Assembly (NCBI GenBank): GCA_963799045.1
Contig: CAWCVN010000004.1
Coordinates: 1-64,000, forward strand
Direction: 5' to 3'
Source of the DNA: DASRSS01 sp963799045
GTDB lineage: Bacteria > Actinomycetota > Actinomycetes > Mycobacteriales > Jatrophihabitantaceae
Length of the DNA stretch: 64,000 nucleotides
Position numbers and translations under genes: made by a program. The notes under the pieces were generated by a model. That model was given only the letters and a program-made list of their open reading frames with translations. It ran no database searches and was not told where the DNA came from. Of the stretch, positions 57,060 through 64,000 are shown piece by piece. Positions within the stretch are counted from its first letter, which is position 1. Each line of letters opens with the position of its first letter.

Positions 57060-57933
57060 GCGGACCGCCCAGCAGTCGGCCACGGACGAGCAAGGCCCGC
57101 CCCCGACCGAGACCAGGGAGCAGACCGTCGTCGTGGACGACGTCCACCTCACCTACCGCATCGTCGGAAGGGGCAAGGGCGGCGGCGGCCCGGCCGCCGT
57201 GCGCCGGCTCCTGCTCCGGGAGCCGGCGCCCGGCCAGCGCTCCGTGCAGGCCGTCCGGGGCGTCAGCTTCGCCGCCTACCGCGGCGAGGCGATCGGATTG
57301 ATCGGACCGAACGGGTCGGGCAAGTCCACCCTGTTGCGCGCTGTCGCCGGGCTCATGGCACCCTCGCGCGGCGTGGTCTGGACGCGCGGGCAGGCCTCCC
57401 TGCTCGGTGTCTCGGCCGCGATGATGGGCGCGATGTCGGGAGAGCAGAACATCGTGCTCGGCTGCTTGGCCATCGGCATGACCCCGGCCGAGATCGCCAA
57501 CGAGTACGAGGCGATCTGCGAGTTCGCCGGCATCGGTGAGTTCGTGCACCTGCCCATGAACACCTACTCGTCCGGCATGGGCGCGCGACTGCGCTTCGCC
57601 ATCGCCGCCAGCCGCGCCCCCGACATCCTGTTGATCGACGAGGCCCTCGCGACCGGCGATGCCCAGTTCCGTCGCCGCAGCGAGCGGCGCATCCGCGAGT
57701 TGCGCGACCAGGCGGGCACCGTATTCCTGGTCAGCCACGGGCTCGGCATTATCCGGGACACCTGTACCCGGGCCATCTGGCTGGAAGAGGGAAAGATCGT
57801 CCTCGACGGAGAGGCCAACACCGTCGTCGACGCCTACGAAGATCGGCACGACCGAGGCGCCCGCCGGGCGCCTCGTCCCAAGGCAAAGTCCGGAGTTGAC
57901 GCACGTGTTTACCCCGAGCCGAGCGCGCTCTAA
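57052..57933 (+). CDS. ABC transporter ATP-binding protein, polysaccharide export (Wzt/TagH-like)
   Basis: A 293-residue ATPase. Walker A LIGPNGSGKSTLLRAVAGL, signature TYSSGMGARLRFAIAASRAP (the YSSGM form is typical of TagH/RfbB exporters), Walker B ILLIDEALATGDAQF and switch His in LVSHGLG. The N terminus holds a Gly-rich insert before the core. It pairs with the permease upstream; the last 29 bases overlap the UPF0182 gene. ATG at 57052 preferred. Confidence 0.9.
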   Translation: MSERTAQQSATDEQGPPPTETREQTVVVDDVHLTYRIVGRGKGGGGPAAVRRLLLREPAPGQRSVQAVRGVSFAAYRGEAIGLIGPNGSGKSTLLRAVAGLMAPSRGVVWTRGQASLLGVSAAMMGAMSGEQNIVLGCLAIGMTPAEIANEYEAICEFAGIGEFVHLPMNTYSSGMGARLRFAIAASRAPDILLIDEALATGDAQFRRRSERRIRELRDQAGTVFLVSHGLGIIRDTCTRAIWLEEGKIVLDGEANTVVDAYEDRHDRGARRAPRPKAKSGVDARVYPEPSAL

Positions 57934-60685
57934 GCCGCCTGCGGCCGTCGCCTTCGCGAAGCTGGCGTCGACCGGCGGCGCCCTGAAGGAGCCGAACCGA
58001 CGCCGTGCCGTCAAGCGGTGGGCCGTGCGCCTACTCGCCGCGGTGGCCGCGGTCGTCGTCTTGTGGCTGCTGTTCGTGGTGGCGGTGCAGATCATCACCA
58101 CGGCCCTGTGGTTCGACTCCGTGCACGACGGTTCGGTGTACACGTCGATGATCCGTGCGCAGGTCGTGTTGTTCTGCGTCTTCGGGGCGGCCGCCGGACT
58201 GATCGGCGGCGCGACGATCATGGCGCTGCGGCGCATACGGTCGCCGCTGTACCTCTCCCCGGACGACGACACGTTCCGCTGGGTGTTCCGAAACTTCGAA
58301 CCGCGGTTCTGGCGGTTCGTGGTGTTGCTCGCCGTGGTCATCCCGGGGGTCCTGGTCGGCCGGCGCGCAGCGGCGGGCTGGCAGACCTACCTGCTGTGGC
58401 GTCACGCCACGCCGTGGCACACGACCGATCCCCTGTTCCACAAGGACATCTCGTTCTTCGTCGAGGTCAACCCGTTCCACCTCATGGTGGTGCACCTGCT
58501 GTCGCAAGCCGTCTCCTACGGAGTGTGGATCGCGGTGGTCGGCGGCTACTGGTACGGGGCATGGCGGATCAGGCGCGGGCGCCGGAAGGTCACCAAGGGG
58601 ATCACGCGCTTGGTGGCGGTGCTGCTGGCTGCATATGTCGCGCTGCGGGCGGTCAACTACTGGCTGGCCCGTTACGCGTTGACGACGTCCCACCGTGGCC
58701 CGGTCACCGGGGCGTCCTACACCGACGTCCACGCGGCGTTGCCGAGCAAGTACGTCCTGATGGCAATCGCCATCCTCGCGGCCGTGGGCCTGCTGGCCAA
58801 CGCGCTGCTGTCCGGCCGGGTACGCGCGTTCGTCGCCGTCCTGGCCGTGACCGTGCTCGCCTGGGGGGTGGTCGGTTCGGCGTGGCCGGCGCTGGTGTAC
58901 CACTTCCACGAGTCGCCCAGCGCCGCGAAGGTGGACCTCAGCGAGATCGCGCACAACCAGAAGGCCACGCTGGCGGCGTTCGGTCTCGCCGGCGACATCA
59001 CGACGGTCCCCTTCGACAACAAGTCGACCACGATGAGCAGCTCGGCGCTGATGCAGTTGGCGAACACGACCGCACAGACGCCGGTGATCGACCCGAACAA
59101 GCTGTCCCCGACGTTCAACGTCGAGCAGCAGCTCCAGGCGTACTACGGGTTCAAGTCGACTCTCGACGTCGGACGGTACGACCTCGGTGGGCGATCGCAG
59201 GACGTCGCGCTCGCGGTCCGCGAACTGCGCACCAGTGGGATCCCGCACAAGACCTGGGTCAACACGCACCTCGTCTACACGCACGGGTACGGGGTCGTTG
59301 CGGCGCCGACCACGGAGGTCGACCCGAAGACGGAGAGCCCGGTGTTCCTCAACGGCGGCATGCCGCCGAGCCAGGAGATTCCGGTCACGCGTCCGCAGGT
59401 CTACTTCGGGCAGGCCTTCGGGCCGTCGTCCTACTCGATCGTCGGGCGGCCCGCGGGCAGCAACGCGAACCTGGAGTTCGACCACCCGGGCGGCAACGGC
59501 TCGTCGAAGTCCGCTTTCACGACCTATCAGGGCAATGGCGGGATCCCGATCGGCTCGACGCTGCGCCGCCTGCTGTTCGCAGTTCGGCTGGGCGACCCGA
59601 ACATCTTCTTCAGCTCGGAGATCAACAGTGCCTCGCAGCTGTTGATGGTGCGTGCCCCACGCGCCCGCGTCGCCAAGGTCGCGCCGTGGCTCACACTCGA
59701 CGGCGACGTCTACCCAGCGGTGGTCAACGGTGAGATCAAATGGATCGTCGACGGCTACACGACGTCGGCGAACTATCCCGAGTCGCAACTGGTGAACCTG
59801 CGCTCGGCCACTCGGACCACGCTGACGAGCAATGGCGCGACGATCGCCCAGCCGAGCAAGCGGGTCAACTACCTGCAGAACTCGGTGAAGGCAGTCGTGG
59901 ACGCCTACACCGGGAAGGTGACGCTGTACGAGTGGGACCAGGCCCAGCATCCCGACCCGCTGCTCAAGACCTGGGAGTCGGTCTTCCCCGGCCTGGTCCA
60001 GCCGCAGTCGAGCATCCCGCCTGCCCTGTTGTCGCAGCTGCGCTATCCGACCGACCTGTTCAACGTGCAGCGCTACCTGCTCGCGAAGTACCACGTGACG
60101 CGGCCGGCGAGCTTCTACAGCGGCAACGACTTCTGGACGGTGCCGACCGACCCGACGGTCGCCGCCGCCAAGACGATCAACGCGACGTCCGCACAGTCCG
60201 TGTCGAGCCCGCCGTTGCCGTCGCGGTACATCTCACTGTCGCCCACCGGCTTCGGTGCACAGCAGTACACGCTGTCCAGCCCGATGGTGACGCTGAACGG
60301 CCAGCAGCTCGCCGCGTTCGTCTCGGTGAACTCCGAACCGGGGCCGGACTACGGGAAGTTCACGGTGCTGGAGTTCCCGGCCTCCACCGGTGGCGAGTCA
60401 CCGGCGCAGGTGCAGAACGACATCGAGTCGGACACCAGCATCACCGAAGCGCTGACACTGCAACGGGGCGGCAAGTCGAAGGTGGTGCTGGGCGACCTGG
60501 AGGCGATCCCCATCGCGGGACGCATCCTCTACGTCGAGCCCGTCTACACCCAGTCGAGCGGAAGCTCGTCGTTCCCGATCCTCCGCCACGTGATCGCGCT
60601 GTACGCCAACGGCGACCCGTCGTTCGAGGACCGTCTTGCGCCCGCGCTGGAGGCCGCCTTCCGGTCAGGCTCGGGAACGGGCTAG
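57905..60685 (+). CDS. UPF0182 family membrane protein
   Basis: A 926-residue protein. Seven hydrophobic segments occupy roughly residues 35-330 (LLAAVAAVVVLWLLFVVAV, AQVVLFCVFGAAAGLIGGAT, and others), followed by a large extracytoplasmic part of about 590 residues. Family marks: RFWRFVVLLAVVIPGVLVGR, DPLFHKDISFFVEVNPFH and YYGFKSTLDVGRYDLGG. UPF0182 proteins are conserved across actinobacteria without a known function. The GTG at 57905 overlaps the ATPase gene; a GGAG lies ahead of it. The longer frame upstream lacks homology. Confidence 0.88.
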   Translation: MFTPSRARSKPPAAVAFAKLASTGGALKEPNRRRAVKRWAVRLLAAVAAVVVLWLLFVVAVQIITTALWFDSVHDGSVYTSMIRAQVVLFCVFGAAAGLIGGATIMALRRIRSPLYLSPDDDTFRWVFRNFEPRFWRFVVLLAVVIPGVLVGRRAAAGWQTYLLWRHATPWHTTDPLFHKDISFFVEVNPFHLMVVHLLSQAVSYGVWIAVVGGYWYGAWRIRRGRRKVTKGITRLVAVLLAAYVALRAVNYWLARYALTTSHRGPVTGASYTDVHAALPSKYVLMAIAILAAVGLLANALLSGRVRAFVAVLAVTVLAWGVVGSAWPALVYHFHESPSAAKVDLSEIAHNQKATLAAFGLAGDITTVPFDNKSTTMSSSALMQLANTTAQTPVIDPNKLSPTFNVEQQLQAYYGFKSTLDVGRYDLGGRSQDVALAVRELRTSGIPHKTWVNTHLVYTHGYGVVAAPTTEVDPKTESPVFLNGGMPPSQEIPVTRPQVYFGQAFGPSSYSIVGRPAGSNANLEFDHPGGNGSSKSAFTTYQGNGGIPIGSTLRRLLFAVRLGDPNIFFSSEINSASQLLMVRAPRARVAKVAPWLTLDGDVYPAVVNGEIKWIVDGYTTSANYPESQLVNLRSATRTTLTSNGATIAQPSKRVNYLQNSVKAVVDAYTGKVTLYEWDQAQHPDPLLKTWESVFPGLVQPQSSIPPALLSQLRYPTDLFNVQRYLLAKYHVTRPASFYSGNDFWTVPTDPTVAAAKTINATSAQSVSSPPLPSRYISLSPTGFGAQQYTLSSPMVTLNGQQLAAFVSVNSEPGPDYGKFTVLEFPASTGGESPAQVQNDIESDTSITEALTLQRGGKSKVVLGDLEAIPIAGRILYVEPVYTQSSGSSSFPILRHVIALYANGDPSFEDRLAPALEAAFRSGSGTG

Positions 60686-60741
60686 GCGCCGCGTTCGAGA
60701 TCGGCCCCGCCGGCCCGCAACTCGGTATGGCCGGGCAGCTG

Positions 60742-63504
60742 TCAGGCCAGGCCGGCCTCGTGGAATCGCGCGATGAGCGCGTACCTGGTGGACACGCCGA
60801 GCTTGCGGAACACGTTGCCCAGGTGGAACTCGATGGTCTTGACGCTGACCACGAGCTCGGCGGCGGCCTGGCGATTGGTGGCACCGGTCGCGATGAGCAT
60901 CGCGACCGCGTTCTCCTGCGCGGTGAGCAGGCTGCGGATAACCACGCCCTCGGCGATCGGCGGCCGTTGCCCGCACCGGCCCAGCTCGACCGCGCAGCGC
61001 TGTACGTAGGGCTGGGCGCCGAGCGCGACCAGGCCGCGGTGCGCCACGGCGAACTCACGAGCCGCGCCTTCGCGCTCGCCGTTGCGGTACAGCCACCGGC
61101 CGAAGTCGAAGTGGGCGAGGTTCTCCTCCAGGGTGACCGGCCGAGGTCCGATCAGTGCCAGCGCACGGTCGAAGTCCGCGCGCGCATCCTCCGGCGTGCC
61201 GGCCGCGCGGGCGCGGAGCCGGTAGGCGCCGACCAGGACGGCGCCGAGCTGGCGGGCAATGCCGTTGTGCACGATCGCGGCGAGCACGTCCGATGCCCGT
61301 TCCCGCTCGCCCAGGTCGAGCAGCGCCTCGGCGTAAAGCAGCGCCCACGGCTGGACGCCGGTCTCGTCGCGCCCGTCTCGTGTGCGCTCGGCCGCAAACC
61401 ACTCCAGCGCCGCCAGCCCCGCCTCGGCATCGCCGGCGGCGTGCGCGGCACGCGCTCGGCCGACGCTGACCCATAGCCTCGTCGCCGGGGCGCGCAGCGC
61501 AGCAGCGGCCCGCTCTGCGTCGGCCAGCAACGCGGCGGCGCGCTCGTGCTCGCCTCGTCCCGACGCGGCGAAGGACGCGACCGAGGCAGCGAAGCCCAGC
61601 ATCAACACGCTGCCGGCGCCCTCGGCGAGCGTCGCCGCCAGCTCGCCGTGCAACAGGGAGTCGTCCCATCGGCCGGCGCGATACTCGGCATCGGCCCGAT
61701 AGGTCAGTGACAGCAGGCGCAGGTACACCGGGCCGTAACGCTGGGCGGCCTCGTCGCTGTGCCGAAGGTCTTCGATGGCACCGAGCAGGTCGCCGCTCCA
61801 GAGCTTGAGCATCCCGCGGCCGAGCAGCAGGGCTAGCTGCTCGCCGTGCAGGTCGGCTACGTCGTACGGCAGCGGAGGCATGGCGGCAAGTCGGGTCGCG
61901 GCGTTGCCCAACAGGCCGTCGGCGAGCGCGATGACACAGTGCGGCATGCCGCGCAACGCCGGGGGCATCGGGTAGTCGAGCGCACGCTGCGACCACTCGA
62001 TCGCCGCCGCCGCGTCGCCGTCGTTGAGCGCTTCCATGCCGAGCTGATTCGCGGCGAGCGCGGCGACCTCCGCGTCCTCGGAACCGGCGTGGTTACGCCA
62101 GGCACGCGCCAGCAACTCGATGCCGCGGTCCCGCTCACCGACGATGATCGCGATGTTGCCGAGCACCTGGTCACGCAATGGCTCGGAGGGCAGCTGTTCC
62201 AGTTCGCGGGCCACCGCTATCGCCGCGCGCGCGTCGCCGCCGAGCATCAGGCACTCCGCGGCCCGGCCCAGTGCCCGGCGCCGGGCGGCGGGGTCCGTAG
62301 ACAGCCGACGAACGGCCTGGAACAGGTCGGCCGCAGACGCCCACGAACCGGCGAGCTCCTCGGCGCGTGCGGCGCGCAGCACCTCTGCGGCGAGCACGCC
62401 GTCCTCCACCAGGGTTGCGGCGATCCGATGCCGCAATGCCTCGACGCCGGTGCCGATCAACTCGGCGGCCCGGCCGTGCAACGCGGCGCGAGTGCCTGGC
62501 GGAAGGTCGTGATAGACCGCGGCGCGCACCAGCGGATGCGTGAACGCCATCCGGTCCGAGCCAGGGCGCAGTGCCGCCAGGTCGGCCGCCGCGGCGTCGT
62601 CGAGGGCATCCGCCGGATCGGCGAGACCGGCGAGGCGCTGTGCGGTCACGACGCGGCAGGACGGGCCGAGTACCGCGGCCGCCCGCACCAGCGACCGCGC
62701 CGGCTCGCCGCACTCCGCGAGCCGGTGCAAGATCATCGCACTCAGCGAGCGGGGGGCCGCCAGCGGCGCGGCGGGATCGGCGAGTTCGTCGATCGGGACC
62801 TCGTCGAGCAGCGCCCGGGCATAGAGCGGGTTGCCCCCGCTGTACTCGGCGAGTCGCCGGATCCCGAACTCCCCCAGCGCGCGGCCCTGGTGGGCGCGCG
62901 CGAGGTGCGCCAGCGCGTCACGGTCCAGCCCGCCCAGCGCCAGCCGGGTTCCTGCCGAGTCGGCCTCGGCGAGAACCGACGCGGGCAGCCGGTCCAGGTC
63001 CTCCGTGCGCACCGCCATGATCACCAGCACCGGTTCGACGCGCAGCCGGCGCAACGCGAACGCGATCGCGTTCATCGACATCGTGTCGGCCCACTGGGCG
63101 TCATCGACGACGACGACGACTGCGCGCTCGTCCAGGTCCGTATCGAGCCACCGGAGCAGCGCGGCTCCGGCGCTGATGTGATCCGGCGCGTTCGGTGCCG
63201 GCTCGGCCGGCCCGACGGCATGCCAGAGCTGGTCGAGCACGCCACCGGAGAGCAACGTCTCGTTCTCGTAGCCGCTCACCCACACGAGTCGCTGCTCGGC
63301 GTGAGTGCGGACGAACGAGCGCAGCAGCGCGGTCTTGCCGATTCCCGCCGGCCCGTCGACGACGGCCACCCGGGGCCGACCGGCGCGCGCCTCGACAAGC
63401 CAGGTCGTCAGCCGCTCGAGCTCAGACCCCCGGCCCACCAGTTCGGTCACGCACGGATCGTAGGACGTCTGCGCCCCGGCGGCGGTCGCGAACACTTCCC
63501 GCAC
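60742..63504 (-). CDS. LuxR family ATPase regulator (LAL type)
   Basis: A 920-residue intact regulator. N-terminal AAA-like domain: ELVGRGSELERLTTWL, Walker A VVDGPAGIGKTALLRSF, Walker B AVVVVVDDAQWADTMSM. The middle is made of TPR-like helical repeats (residues about 340-830). The C-terminal LuxR HTH has NAVAMLIATGATNRQAAAEL and VSVKTIEFHLGNVFRKLGVS. These MalT-related proteins bind small ligands and activate nearby pathways. The start could also be GTG at 63450 (VTELVGR). It is divergent from the GH18-like gene and ends facing UPF0182. Confidence 0.9.
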   Translation of the reverse strand: MREVFATAAGAQTSYDPCVTELVGRGSELERLTTWLVEARAGRPRVAVVDGPAGIGKTALLRSFVRTHAEQRLVWVSGYENETLLSGGVLDQLWHAVGPAEPAPNAPDHISAGAALLRWLDTDLDERAVVVVVDDAQWADTMSMNAIAFALRRLRVEPVLVIMAVRTEDLDRLPASVLAEADSAGTRLALGGLDRDALAHLARAHQGRALGEFGIRRLAEYSGGNPLYARALLDEVPIDELADPAAPLAAPRSLSAMILHRLAECGEPARSLVRAAAVLGPSCRVVTAQRLAGLADPADALDDAAAADLAALRPGSDRMAFTHPLVRAAVYHDLPPGTRAALHGRAAELIGTGVEALRHRIAATLVEDGVLAAEVLRAARAEELAGSWASAADLFQAVRRLSTDPAARRRALGRAAECLMLGGDARAAIAVARELEQLPSEPLRDQVLGNIAIIVGERDRGIELLARAWRNHAGSEDAEVAALAANQLGMEALNDGDAAAAIEWSQRALDYPMPPALRGMPHCVIALADGLLGNAATRLAAMPPLPYDVADLHGEQLALLLGRGMLKLWSGDLLGAIEDLRHSDEAAQRYGPVYLRLLSLTYRADAEYRAGRWDDSLLHGELAATLAEGAGSVLMLGFAASVASFAASGRGEHERAAALLADAERAAAALRAPATRLWVSVGRARAAHAAGDAEAGLAALEWFAAERTRDGRDETGVQPWALLYAEALLDLGERERASDVLAAIVHNGIARQLGAVLVGAYRLRARAAGTPEDARADFDRALALIGPRPVTLEENLAHFDFGRWLYRNGEREGAAREFAVAHRGLVALGAQPYVQRCAVELGRCGQRPPIAEGVVIRSLLTAQENAVAMLIATGATNRQAAAELVVSVKTIEFHLGNVFRKLGVSTRYALIARFHEAGLA

Positions 63505-63568
63505 GCCGACATCGGAGTCCGTGGCCCGCCTAAGCTACCGGGAACCATCGCCGATCTCCGGACGGACC

Positions 63569-64000
63569 ATGCACAGCCGCACCCGTGGGCACCACCGACG
63601 CAGCGCGCGCGCCGCGCTGGTCCGCGTCCTCGTGCTGATCGCGCCGCTCGGGCTGGGCGCCGCGCCGGTAGCCCCACAGTGCGCGGTTGCACAACCCGGA
63701 CGGCTGATCGTCACCGGGTATCAGGAGGACGCCTCACCGGTCCGGGCGATCGCGCGCAACGCCGACTCGATCTCCACCGTCGCCGTCGACGGCGTCAACG
63801 AGCGCCCCTCGGGCCGCGCCCTCGATGGTCCACGGTCCGCTGACCTGCGCCAGTTGCGCGCCGCACACGGTCACCATCTCCGGGCGACGCTGGTATTCGG
63901 CAATTGGAGCGACGCGATCGGCGACTTCTCCGAGCCACTCGCGCATCGGATGTTGTCGCACCCCGCCGCGGTGCGCGATGTCGCCGGGGCCCTGGCCGGC
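63569..64000 (+). CDS. secreted GH18-like protein, 3' partial
   Basis: At least 144 residues, cut by the window end. The ATG at 63569 starts a signal peptide (basic HHRRSARAALVR, then VLVLIAPLGLGAAPVAP). After cleavage the text LIVTGYQEDASPVRAIARNA, DSISTVAVDGVN, LRATLVFGNWSDAIGDFSEP resembles the N-terminal barrel strands of family 18 glycoside hydrolases (YaaH/chitinase type). The catalytic DxxDxDxE region would lie beyond the window. The assignment is tentative. Confidence 0.55.
   Translation, partial: MHSRTRGHHRRSARAALVRVLVLIAPLGLGAAPVAPQCAVAQPGRLIVTGYQEDASPVRAIARNADSISTVAVDGVNERPSGRALDGPRSADLRQLRAAHGHHLRATLVFGNWSDAIGDFSEPLAHRMLSHPAAVRDVAGALAG

Overview
The window is GC-rich DNA from an actinobacterium (Actinomycetota). 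This rests on the many GTG and TTG starts, four-base ATGA/GTGA gene overlaps, the gene families present and one conserved block. That block is asd, ask, leuA, recR, ybaB, a lipoprotein amidase, dnaX, the signal recognition particle RNA and tRNA-Ser(GGA), which is the order known around Rv3708c-Rv3721c in Mycobacterium tuberculosis. A Frankiales/Jatrophihabitans-like lineage is my guess and is not proven by the sequence. No phage, insertion sequence, integrase or CRISPR array was seen.

Layout. 1-3.05 kb: a broken FAD/Fe-S oxidoreductase and a hemerythrin. 3.2-25.1 kb: a surface-glycan region with a DUF4012 protein, an LAFTG-anchored protein, a GDP-mannose-3,5-epimerase-like enzyme, a tyrosine autokinase/chain-length regulator, a Wzy/ligase-like membrane protein, four FkbM methyltransferases in two pairs, several glycosyltransferases and an SGNH hydrolase. 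Embedded in it (14.7-19.5 kb) is a compact acyl-transfer module: a left-handed-helix acyltransferase, two tandem LpxL/PatA-like acyltransferases, an acyl carrier protein, an adenylate-forming ligase and a FabG-like reductase. 25.2-36.2 kb: peptide deformylase, methyltransferases, asd, ask, a flippase, a gabT/biotinyl-domain/aldehyde dehydrogenase set, and leuA behind a leucine-codon attenuator. 36.2-46.8 kb: a secreted lectin, an orphan mycosin-like protease, a membrane protein, recR, ybaB, the amidase, dnaX, SRP RNA, tRNA-Ser, an MFS transporter and an alpha/beta hydrolase. 46.9-51.6 kb: a signalling block with an RsbA-like MEDS/ATPase protein and an overlapping receiver-PP2C, histidine kinase, receiver operon. 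51.8-64 kb: YceI with its operator region, a DUF7064-like/phosphotransferase/TetR group, a MerR-Wzm-Wzt-UPF0182 operon, a large LuxR-type regulator and the start of a secreted GH18-like protein.

How the genes work together. The 3-31 kb genes look like one envelope programme: nucleotide-sugar conversion, chain polymerisation and control, glycosyl and methyl decoration, acylation, and flipping. The acyl module has a carrier, an activating enzyme, a reductase and two acyltransferases but no ketosynthase, so I infer that it activates and attaches a pre-made or imported acyl chain to the glycan or a glycolipid. This is the most interesting candidate system in the window.

Data quality. About twenty genes, including the essential dnaX and recR, are broken by single-base indels. 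Where the original frame can be rebuilt, most are one inserted base, several in the context CCC followed by an extra G. I read these as sequence errors, not pseudogenes, and give one feature per reconstructed gene.
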